Positions 1-5,507 of a stretch of DNA of 8,924 nt are shown one piece after another. Positions within the stretch are counted from its first letter, which is position 1. The number at the start of each line of letters is the position of its first letter. Below the pieces are notes generated by a model. That model was not told the origin of the DNA, did not search any database, and saw nothing but the letters and a program-made list of their open reading frames with translations. Location of the stretch: positions 1-8,924 of the forward strand of contig DAOVRJ010000091.1 in NCBI GenBank assembly GCA_030628225.1. The letters are read 5' to 3'. The position numbers and the translations under genes were made by a program. Origin of the DNA: Candidatus Zixiibacteriota bacterium (GTDB taxonomy: Bacteria > SM23-81).

Positions 1-1304
1 ATGCAGAAGTGCCCTGTCTCCGTCTGCCACCAGGTATCCATGATCGGGCAGCGCCGCTCACCGATGTGCTCGTAATACCACATCCAGGCCTCGGGATTGA
101 TCGGCTCGCCTACGGATCCCAGGATCCTCAGGGACTTGAGACTGCACTTCCGCGGATGCTCTTCTCCCAGCTTCATATGAGCCCGGATGGCTGTGGGAGA
201 GGTGTACAGTACGGTCACACCGTGCTTCTCAACAATCTGCCACCATCTCTCTGGATCCGGAAAGGCAGGTGCCCCCTCATAGATGATCGAGGTGGTTCCC
301 AGAATTAATGGAGCATAAACGATATAACTGTGTCCGGTCACCCAACCGATATCCGCGGCACACCACCAGACATCATCATCCTTGAGATCAAAAACCCACT
401 TCAGGGTTTGGGTTATTCCCACCGCATAACCTCCATGGGCATGCAGTATTCCCTTCGGTTTTCCGGTGGTTCCGGAGGTATATAAGATGTATAGCAGGTC
501 GTTGGCATCCAGCTTCTCCGTTTCGCACTCTGCGGGCTGGTCCTTGGTAATCTCATGCCACCAGTGATCTCGCCCTTCGGTCCAGGGCACATCGTCCCCG
601 GTACGCTTATAGCAGATAACATGTTTGACCGATGGGGCTCCTTCAACGGCAACATCCGTCTGCTCCTTCAGCCCGACCTTGCTGCCACGCCGATAGAAGA
701 AGTCACAGGTGATGGCCACTTTCGACTCACAGTCATGCAATCTCTCCCCGAAGGCCGTAGGGCTGAAACCCGAGAAGACCACAGAGTGGATGGCGCCTAT
801 TTTCGCGCAGGCCAGCATGGCCACGGGGAGCTCTACGATCATGGGCAAATAGATCCCTACCCTGTCTCCCTTTTGAACCCCCAAACTTTTCAGCGCATTG
901 GCCAGCTTGTTCACCTCGGTGTATAGTTCGGCATAGGTCCATTTCTTGATATCGCCTGGCTCTCCTTCGAAGATAAAGGCAATCTTATCTTTGGTGGCTG
1001 TCTTCATGTGTTTGTCCAGGGCGTCATTGACGATATTGTACTTTCCACCCACAAACCACTTGGCCCAAGGTGCGTCCCACTCCAGGACCTTGTCGTAGGG
1101 CTCGTAGAATTCCAACAGCTCTTTTGCCATCTCTCCCCAGAACCACTCAAGGTCCTGGCTCCTGGCCAACAGGTCATCCAGATCCTTTATGCCGTGGGCG
1201 TCCATCCATTTCTTCACATTGGTTTGATTGACGAAATCTTCTGTTGGCTTGAAGACTCTCTTCTCGGTCAACAAGACACTGATGTCTTTCTTTTCCTCGG
1301 CCAT
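1..1304 (-). CDS. acs: Acetyl-CoA synthetase (AMP-forming acetate-CoA ligase), 3' end beyond window
   Basis: Activates acetate with ATP to acetyl-AMP, then forms acetyl-CoA; a cytosolic enzyme of the ANL adenylate-forming superfamily. I translated 434 codons by hand from the ATG at 1304; the family is about 630-660 residues, so roughly the last third, including most of the C-terminal lid domain, lies outside the window. Seen: an N-terminal Acs-type extension (about 20-100); the P-loop-like motif [11 protein letters not shown] (275-285); [11 protein letters not shown] (317-327); [12 protein letters not shown] (396-407); DTWWQTETG (423-431). The Val, Thr, Val and Trp residues that line the acetate pocket in studied Acs enzymes have counterparts in these motifs (V322, T323, V398, the W425/W426 pair), which favours acetate over longer acids. 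The start is supported by GAGGAGG at 1310-1316, 5 nt upstream. The gene is divergent from tRNA-Leu and stands apart from the housekeeping operon. The residues just after the motif (GHFC) differ from the common GG(F/I)MI. No frameshift seen. Confidence 0.95.
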   Translation of the reverse strand, partial: MAEEKKDISVLLTEKRVFKPTEDFVNQTNVKKWMDAHGIKDLDDLLARSQDLEWFWGEMAKELLEFYEPYDKVLEWDAPWAKWFVGGKYNIVNDALDKHMKTATKDKIAFIFEGEPGDIKKWTYAELYTEVNKLANALKSLGVQKGDRVGIYLPMIVELPVAMLACAKIGAIHSVVFSGFSPTAFGERLHDCESKVAITCDFFYRRGSKVGLKEQTDVAVEGAPSVKHVICYKRTGDDVPWTEGRDHWWHEITKDQPAECETEKLDANDLLYILYTSGTTGKPKGILHAHGGYAVGITQTLKWVFDLKDDDVWWCAADIGWVTGHSYIVYAPLILGTTSIIYEGAPAFPDPERWWQIVEKHGVTVLYTSPTAIRAHMKLGEEHPRKCSLKSLRILGSVGEPINPEAWMWYYEHIGERRCPIMDTWWQTETGHFC

Positions 1305-1327
1305 ATTTCCCTCCTCTACGTGCTTAA

Positions 1328-1363
1328 TCAACAACGATAACTGAATCGAATTTCATCCGCCAT
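1328..1363 (-). CDS. Possible 11-codon leader ORF in the acs 5' region
   Basis: A short ORF reads [11 protein letters not shown] and ends in TGA, 23 bp before the acs start codon. A purine-rich AAAGGAGGG (1379-1387) lies upstream, but its distance to the ATG (15 nt) is longer than ideal for a Shine-Dalgarno. The peptide resembles nothing I know and has no run of regulatory codons. It may be a chance ORF next to a chance AGGAGG; I list it because the acs leader is otherwise unexplained. Confidence 0.2.
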   Translation of the reverse strand: MADEIRFSYRC

Positions 1364-1452
1364 TTTTTTAAAACTATGCCCTCCTTTGCTTCTATATGGT
1401 TGCTCAAGTTCGAGAAAAAAACAGTCTTCGGTTTACGCATAATCCCACAATA

Positions 1453-1491
1453 AATATAGCACTGCGAGTTTTACAAAGTCTCTGCTATATT
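1453..1491. promoter_or_regulatory. 39-bp dyad at the predicted acs transcription start
   Basis: Perfect 9-bp arms AATATAGCA (1453-1461) and TGCTATATT (1483-1491) flank a 21-nt centre that holds an inner GAG/CTC pair (1466-1468 with 1480-1482). It begins 7 nt after the predicted acs -10 box, so it would cover about +1 to +40. It could be an operator for a dimeric repressor or a 5' UTR stem-loop. The symmetry is seen directly; the function is inferred. Confidence 0.5.
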
Positions 1492-1498
1492 GAATGAG

Positions 1499-1527
1499 AA
1501 CATAACATCAGTGCGCTGAGATGTCAA
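1499..1527 (-). promoter_or_regulatory. Predicted acs promoter
   Basis: Reading the minus strand: -35 TTGACA (1522-1527), a 17-nt spacer, then -10 TATGTT (1499-1504). The -35 is a perfect sigma70-type consensus and the -10 matches at four of six positions. Transcription would begin near 1492 and leave a leader of roughly 190 nt before the acs ATG, long enough for post-transcriptional control. Confidence 0.6.
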
Positions 1528-1568
1528 GAACTAAAATCCTGGAAGGGTCAAATTTCCCTTGACATCTC
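1518..1568. repeat. 11-bp inverted repeat holding both divergent -35 boxes
   Basis: GAGATGTCAAG (1518-1528) and CTTGACATCTC (1558-1568) are exact reverse complements separated by 29 bp. Each arm contains the -35 hexamer of one divergent promoter (acs on the minus strand, tRNA-Leu on the plus strand). A smaller inverted repeat, AAGGG/CCCTT (1543-1547 and 1556-1560), sits between and partly overlaps the right arm. It may be a shared regulator site or simply convergence of two similar promoters. Confidence 0.6.
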
Positions 1569-1586
1569 CACCCTCACCGATATATT
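1559..1586 (+). promoter_or_regulatory. Promoter of tRNA-Leu
   Basis: -35 TTGACA (1559-1564), a 16-nt spacer, -10 TATATT (1581-1586). The predicted start is near 1593, about 20 nt before the mature 5' end of the tRNA, a normal distance for a tRNA promoter. Confidence 0.75.
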
Positions 1587-1612
1587 TTCAAGCAAGGGTT
1601 ATTGCTCATTGT

Positions 1613-1696
1613 GCCGGAGTGGTGAAATTGGTAGACGCAGGGGACTCAAAATCCCCCGAGCCTCGGCTCGTGTCGGTTCGATTCCGACCTCCGGCA
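1613..1696 (+). tRNA. tRNA-Leu (anticodon CAA)
   Basis: An 84-nt class II tRNA reading UUG codons. The acceptor stem GCCGGAG pairs with CTCCGGC (1689-1695), with discriminator A at 1696. The anticodon stem GGGGA/TCCCC encloses the loop CTCAAAA with anticodon CAA at 1647-1649. The long variable arm is a perfect 6-bp stem, CGAGCC/GGCTCG, at 1657-1670. The T arm is GTCGG-TTCGATT-CCGAC (1672-1688). The 3' CCA is not encoded. Long variable arm, A73 and CAA anticodon together identify leucine. Confidence 0.97.
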
Positions 1697-1724
1697 TTTG
1701 CCCTTCCTTCCATTTTTTGGGGAT

Positions 1725-1763
1725 AAAAAACGCCGCAGGATCATTGCGATCCTCGGCGCTTTT
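1725..1763. terminator. Bidirectional intrinsic terminator between convergent tRNA units
   Basis: The stem arms 1731-1742 (CGCCGCAGGATC) and 1748-1758 (GATCCTCGGCG) pair over 11 bp with one bulged C (1736) and a 5-nt loop (ATTGC). On the minus strand the hairpin is followed by six Ts (AAAAAA at 1725-1730 on the plus strand), ideal for ending the tRNA-Gly/Cys transcript. On the plus strand it is followed by CTTTTATGTTTT, a weaker U tract serving tRNA-Leu. Confidence 0.8.
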
Positions 1764-1980
1764 ATGTTTTCACGATCCTCTATAACCGAATCCCCAACCC
1801 CACCACGATGCTCTGCAATCGGCTTTTGGCATCGAAATTCGTTACGTTTTTAAGCTGTCGTGCATCGGCTGTCGTGCTGATGATCGTCCCCTGGCCAACC
1901 TATTCGACCTCCAATTTCCGATCACCGATCTCCGTAACGCACCTTGAGGACCGATAACCGACTCACGACGAACGAAAAAA
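1764..1980. other. Non-coding stretch between convergent tRNA units, with weak repeats
   Basis: I see no gene here. It contains a perfect 10-bp direct repeat GCTGTCGTGC (1854-1863 and 1868-1877, 14-bp period). It also contains two degenerate copies of a CCGATnACCGA-like unit (1918-1934 and 1951-1967; 12 of 17 positions agree). On the minus strand these read like GTCGGTTATCGG. Short open frames across it run into the tRNA genes and are not credible proteins. Confidence 0.5.
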
Positions 1981-1981
1981 G

Positions 1982-2053
1982 AGGCGGCACCCGGACTCGA
2001 ACCGGGGATGGAGGTTTTGCAGACCTCTGCCTTAGCCTCTTGGCTATGCCGCC
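1982..2053 (-). tRNA. tRNA-Cys (anticodon GCA)
   Basis: A 72-nt tRNA. The acceptor stem GGCGGCA/TGCCGCC is complete, and discriminator U73 (plus-strand A at 1982) is typical of tRNA-Cys. The anticodon stem GAGGT/ACCTC encloses CTGCAAA, with anticodon GCA at plus-strand 2018-2020. The T arm is CCCGG-TTCGAGT-CCGGG. No CCA is encoded; a CTTTTTT run follows directly. It lies 9 nt downstream of tRNA-Gly and is probably transcribed with it. Confidence 0.97.
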
Positions 2054-2062
2054 ACAAAAAGA

Positions 2063-2138
2063 TGGAGCGGGAAACGGGACTTGAACCCGCGACAGCCACC
2101 TTGGCAAGGTGGTGCTCTACCAGCTGAGCTATTCCCGC
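2063..2138 (-). tRNA. tRNA-Gly (anticodon GCC)
   Basis: The acceptor stem GCGGGAA/TTCCCGC is complete with discriminator U, and here the 3' CCA appears to be encoded (TGG at 2063-2065 on the plus strand). The anticodon stem CCACC/GGTGG encloses TTGCCAA, with anticodon GCC at plus-strand 2103-2105. The T arm GCGGG/CCCGT closes with one G-U pair. It reads GGC and GGU codons. It is the first gene of a two-tRNA unit. Confidence 0.97.
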
Positions 2139-2167
2139 CCTTATTTACATGCAAATTTGCTTTGATA

Positions 2168-2196
2168 AAAATATACTGGAATTTTCCTCATGTCAA
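2168..2196 (-). promoter_or_regulatory. Promoter of the tRNA-Gly/tRNA-Cys unit
   Basis: On the minus strand: -35 TTGACA (2191-2196), an exact 17-nt spacer, -10 TATTTT (2168-2173). The mature tRNA-Gly begins about 30 nt past the -10. The -35 is centred in a small palindrome ATGTC-AA-GACAT (2190-2201). It lies between the PHP gene stop and the tRNA, so the tRNAs need not depend on the long operon upstream. Confidence 0.75.
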
Positions 2197-2209
2197 GACA
2201 TTTTTGTCA

Positions 2210-3247
2210 TCAATCCGCTGATATTGTCAGCCGGATGTGATTAGAGTAAATCCAGGCATGCTTTCCCCGGAATGCCTCTACTCGGTAGACGCCGGGAAGA
2301 TCTGTGCGATGAAACATCTCTTTGCCGAAAACCTCGGCTATTCGCCGGCCATCTTTTACCAGATATATCTGGCAATCCACCGGGACCCACGCCCGCAGAT
2401 CAACACCCTCACGGCACACGATGGATCGGCCTATCTCCGCCCATCTATCCTTGTTCTCGGCCCAGAAGCGAAAAGTCTTTGCCTCTCCCCAGCGGTAGTT
2501 GGATATGAACAGGTTGCCTGAACGTAGCGCATCGTAGACGGCTCTTCTATCCTTCTGCACATCCTGTATCAGGGGCTGGGCCAATAAAAGGTGAGTGCGA
2601 ATGGATTGAAATTGGATCTTATAAGGAAAAATGACGATGGTAAAAGGGCCCAGCCGATACGGATAGGCATGAACATCGATGGCCCCGATGCCCACCACCT
2701 TCCGCTGGGAGCTGAGCTGGTCCCACCTTTGCAAGGTAACGTCCGTGGGCCCCTTTAGAAGTTTGCGTGGCGAAAGGATCATCTTCAAACGATTAGCCCT
2801 GGTCAGACCCTCCATCCATTCCGACATGTGGTTCCAGATTTCGATACCATCGAACTCATCGACCTCCCAGTGAGTCCAGGGATAAGGAGGATACTTATCG
2901 AAGGCATGGCGTATTTCATCTGGGTGGGCGATAAAACCCAGGCCTTTCCTCTGATGTATCTGCCGAACATATTCAGGGGCAGTTAGATCCCGGGCCAGCA
3001 CCTTGTCTATGTCAAAAGCCAGATAGTGGTTCATATTCTCCGGGTCGTTGATCTCATAGCCGATGAGAACCAGCACCCTATCATGCCACCCCTCGTGACC
3101 ATCGTATAGAGGCTGCAGAGTCATGTGATCGGCGAAGAGAAGAAAATCCAAGTTCACAGACTGGGCAATGCGCGCGATCTCCGGTATCGATTTGGATCCA
3201 TCGGAGTAATCGGAGTGAATATGAATAGCGCCCACATATTCTTCCAT
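2210..3247 (-). CDS. PHP-domain metallohydrolase, CehA/McbA-like
   Basis: A 345-residue predicted metal-dependent hydrolase of the PHP (polymerase and histidinol phosphatase) superfamily; the substrate cannot be read from sequence. The metal-ligand motifs expected for PHP are all visible: HIHSDYSDG (9-17), ADH (39-41), E65 in GYE, H74, AHPDE (107-111), E136 and H140, and DVH (191-193). The C-terminal part, about 235-345, looks beta-rich and ends with PGVYRVEAFRG and WIYSNHI, resembling the small C-terminal domain of CehA/McbA-family proteins, which normally carry W-I-x-SNPI. No signal peptide or membrane segment, so cytoplasmic. It starts 14 nt after the Xer stop with a weak ribosome site (GGGAAG), suggesting co-transcription. 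Roles reported for relatives are ester or phosphoester hydrolysis; a link to the Xer, TrmFO or TopA genes is unknown. PHP assignment is firm, the CehA/McbA sub-assignment moderate. Confidence 0.85.
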   Translation of the reverse strand: MEEYVGAIHIHSDYSDGSKSIPEIARIAQSVNLDFLLFADHMTLQPLYDGHEGWHDRVLVLIGYEINDPENMNHYLAFDIDKVLARDLTAPEYVRQIHQRKGLGFIAHPDEIRHAFDKYPPYPWTHWEVDEFDGIEIWNHMSEWMEGLTRANRLKMILSPRKLLKGPTDVTLQRWDQLSSQRKVVGIGAIDVHAYPYRLGPFTIVIFPYKIQFQSIRTHLLLAQPLIQDVQKDRRAVYDALRSGNLFISNYRWGEAKTFRFWAENKDRWAEIGRSIVCREGVDLRAWVPVDCQIYLVKDGRRIAEVFGKEMFHRTDLPGVYRVEAFRGKHAWIYSNHIRLTISAD

Positions 3248-3261
3248 GTTTACTTCCCGCC

Positions 3262-4173
3262 CTATGCCCTTGGGTGTGCCTGTTTGTAAACCTCGCGCAG
3301 CCTCTCCACCGTCACGTGGGTGTAGATCTGGGTAGAAGAGAGACTGGCATGTCCCAGCAGCTCCTTCACGGCCCGCAGATCAGCTCCGGCGTCAAGCATG
3401 TGGGTGGCGAAGCTGTGTCGCAGAACGTGCGGACTGAGATGCGCTTCCTCGGAGACCTGCTGAAGATAACCAGTCACTATACGGCGCACACTACGGCCCG
3501 AGATTCGCTCTCCTCGGTAATTGAGAAACACGGCCGGCCTGGAGCTCACGCGGCCTTTTCCCATCAATTCTTTCCGACGGGACAGATAGACCCGCAATGA
3601 CTCTACGGCTTTGCTTCCCAGAGGTACAATGCGCTCCTTTTTACCCTTTCCGCGAACCTTTATCACCTCTCCCACAAGATCCAGGACCGAAAGATTAAGC
3701 CCCACCAATTCCATCAGCCGGATACCCGTGCCATACAACATCTCTAAAATAGCCCAATCTCGCAGCCCCAACACCGTTTGCCGGTCCGGGAGATCCATCA
3801 CCTTAGCGGCCTGGGCAACATCCAGGAAAGTGGGCAGCTTCTTTTCCCAGCGCATGGGCATCAAATGAGTGGCCGGATTGTATTCCAAGAGACCTCGCTG
3901 ACAGGCATATCGGCAGAAAGAACGAATGGCGGTGAGCTTGCGCAGGATAGATCTGCTATTATAATCCTCCAGATGAAGGGCTCCCAGGAAGTGGCGTATA
4001 GCCAACCTATTGATCTCGCGGACGGAGACTTTTTGCTGACCCAGCTGCTGCCGGAGAAATTCTCCAAATTGAGCTAAGTCGCTGTTATAGGCCTTAACTG
4101 TGTTTTCCGAGTAGTTTCTCTCCAGGCCCAGAGAGATCAGAAATTCCTTGATAGTCTTTTCCACAGCACACAC
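3262..4173 (-). CDS. xerC: Tyrosine recombinase XerC/XerD
   Basis: A site-specific recombinase that would resolve chromosome dimers at dif with FtsK. With the GTG start at 4173 it has 303 residues, the usual length. The N-terminal SAM-like core-binding domain spans about 5-90, the catalytic domain about 110-300. All active-site residues are present: R152 (GTGIR), K176 (RGKGKKER), H249 and R252 (SPHVLRH), H275 (LLGHAS) and the nucleophile Y284 (IYTHV). Start choice: GTG at 4173 follows AAGGAA by 9 nt and comes 1 nt after the trmFO stop. A longer frame reaches an ATG at 4293, but its extra 40 residues lie inside trmFO and match nothing in the family. GTG at 4164 (300 residues) is also possible. 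The position after topA-trmFO matches the xerC slot in Firmicutes operons. XerC and XerD cannot be separated by eye, and a lone Xer serving both roles is possible. It is not phage-like in context. Confidence 0.93.
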   Translation of the reverse strand: MCAVEKTIKEFLISLGLERNYSENTVKAYNSDLAQFGEFLRQQLGQQKVSVREINRLAIRHFLGALHLEDYNSRSILRKLTAIRSFCRYACQRGLLEYNPATHLMPMRWEKKLPTFLDVAQAAKVMDLPDRQTVLGLRDWAILEMLYGTGIRLMELVGLNLSVLDLVGEVIKVRGKGKKERIVPLGSKAVESLRVYLSRRKELMGKGRVSSRPAVFLNYRGERISGRSVRRIVTGYLQQVSEEAHLSPHVLRHSFATHMLDAGADLRAVKELLGHASLSSTQIYTHVTVERLREVYKQAHPRA

Positions 4174-4174
4174 T

Positions 4175-5494
4175 TTAAATGATTCCTTCTTCCTCTGTCC
4201 AACTGGAGAGGTCCTCCAGGGATCGTCGGACCAGCCTTTCGTTCCTCTGTTGCCGGTTCCTAGGAGAATAATCCAGAGGAGGTAAAAGGCCAAAATTGAC
4301 GTTCATGGGTTGAAAATTATCCGGCTTTGCCCCGGCTATGTAACGGCACAGCGATCCCACCGCTGTTGTAGCGGGAAAAACAACGGGATCCTGTCCGGCA
4401 AGTACCCGGGCCAGATTCAACCCGGCCACCATCCCGGTGGCCACCGATTCCATATAGCCCTCGCCTCCCGTTATCTGGCCGGCCACGAACATCTTCTCCT
4501 GGCCGCGAACCTGCATTGTGGATCGCAGGACACGCGGGGCGCAGAGAAATGTGTTCCGGTGAACGCTTCCATAGCGAAGCAACTCGGCTCGCTCCAGGCC
4601 TGGAATGAGTCGAAAAACCCTTTTTTGCTCCCCTCTGCGCAGCCTGGTTTGGAATCCCACCATATTGTAGATACTGGCTTCGGTGTTGTCCTGACGCAGT
4701 TGCACGACAGCGTATGGCCGCCTTCCTGTTCGTGGGTCCGTCAAGCCCACCGCTCTCATAGCTCCAAAGAGCAACGTTTTGGGTCCCCTTTTGGCCAACT
4801 CCTCGACCGGAAGACAGCTTTCAAAAAAAAGTCCCTTCTCGAAAGAATGCAGCGGCAAGACCTCGGCAGCCAATAGCTGTTCATAAAAGGTATGGTAATC
4901 GGACTCGTTTAGCGGGCAGTTCAGGTAGGCGGGCTCGCCCTTTTGATAACGAGAGCCAAGGAAGATCTTCTGGTGATTCAGGCTGTCGGCGGAAATAAGG
5001 GGAGCAATGGCATCGTAAAAAAAAAGCGTTCCATCGCCAAAAAAGTTCTGGATGGCCAAGGAAAGCTCATGGGAGGTCAAAGGACCGCTAGCCAGCACCA
5101 GGGGCTTCCCCTGGGGAATATCTTTGATCTCATCCCTGACCAACCGGATGCGCGGGTGCTTGCTGATCACATCGGTGATTCGGGCGGCGAAACGTTGGCG
5201 GTCAACAGCCAGCGCAGAACCAGCGGGAACGGCCATTTCCTCGGCCACCCGAAGGATAAGAGAGCCAAGATGGCGCAGCTCTCTCTTCAAAAGACCGCTG
5301 GCCGTTGTGGGCAAGTCTGACTTCAGTGAATTGCTGCATACCAGTTCCGCCAGCCATCCGGTCTGATGAGCTGGCGTTTGGGTGTTGGGGCGCATCTCAA
5401 AGAGCTCTAGGGAAACTCCTCTCTCGGCCATCTGCCATGCTGCCTCACATCCGGCCAAACCTCCGCCTATAATCATAGTACCAGACACGATCAT
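4175..5494 (-). CDS. trmFO: Methylenetetrahydrofolate-tRNA (uracil-54-C5)-methyltransferase TrmFO
   Basis: A FAD- and folate-dependent enzyme that makes m5U54 (ribothymidine) in the T loop of tRNAs, taking the carbon from 5,10-methylene-THF and electrons from NAD(P)H. Its 439 residues match the family. Seen: the Rossmann dinucleotide motif MIIGGGLAGCEAAW (7-20), FEMRP (32-36), LVCSNSLKSD (51-60) and the C-terminal flavin-binding VAGQITGGEGYMESVATG (337-354). C53 and C227 (FFESCLPVEE) fit the two functional cysteines known in the Bacillus enzyme. It starts 13 nt after topA; I see no good Shine-Dalgarno beside the ATG at 5494, the nearest purine run being inside the topA tail, so translation may be coupled to topA. 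The stop is 1 nt before the Xer GTG. All three tRNAs in this window have the T54 that is its target. It was formerly named gid. Confidence 0.96.
   Translation of the reverse strand: MIVSGTMIIGGGLAGCEAAWQMAERGVSLELFEMRPNTQTPAHQTGWLAELVCSNSLKSDLPTTASGLLKRELRHLGSLILRVAEEMAVPAGSALAVDRQRFAARITDVISKHPRIRLVRDEIKDIPQGKPLVLASGPLTSHELSLAIQNFFGDGTLFFYDAIAPLISADSLNHQKIFLGSRYQKGEPAYLNCPLNESDYHTFYEQLLAAEVLPLHSFEKGLFFESCLPVEELAKRGPKTLLFGAMRAVGLTDPRTGRRPYAVVQLRQDNTEASIYNMVGFQTRLRRGEQKRVFRLIPGLERAELLRYGSVHRNTFLCAPRVLRSTMQVRGQEKMFVAGQITGGEGYMESVATGMVAGLNLARVLAGQDPVVFPATTAVGSLCRYIAGAKPDNFQPMNVNFGLLPPLDYSPRNRQQRNERLVRRSLEDLSSWTEEEGII
4183..4188 (-). promoter_or_regulatory. Ribosome binding site that sets the Xer start
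   Basis: AAGGAA on the minus strand, inside the trmFO tail, lies 9 nt before GTG at 4173. It supports the short Xer reading over the 343-residue one starting at 4293. Confidence 0.6.
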
Positions 5495-5507
5495 CGGGAA
5501 GAGAAGA

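Noticed and set aside
1408-1440. Attenuator terminator in the acs leader before the seven-T run
   Set aside because: I could not find a stable stem directly before the T tract; only a 4-bp CAGT/ACTG pairing across a long loop.
1842-2107. Two minus-strand open frames across the tRNA-Gly/Cys region
   Set aside because: They run through the structured tRNA genes and the decayed repeat patch, and lack ribosome sites and protein-like composition.
2197-2210. Short GACA/TGTC pairing after the PHP stop as an operon terminator
   Set aside because: The stem is only about 4 bp and no U run follows, so I do not call it a terminator. The operon may read through into the tRNA genes.
3262-4173. Xer recombinase as an integrase of a mobile element beside tRNA genes
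   Set aside because: It has the length and motifs of housekeeping Xer, sits in an operon with topA and trmFO, and I see no attachment-site duplication of the tRNA 3' ends or cargo genes.
4174-4293. N-terminal 40-residue extension of the Xer recombinase
   Set aside because: It lies wholly inside trmFO in another frame, is unlike Xer N-termini, and a well-spaced ribosome site supports GTG at 4173.
4310-4876. 188-codon plus-strand open frame opposite trmFO
   Set aside because: It is a shadow frame; the minus-strand TrmFO motifs account for the sequence fully.
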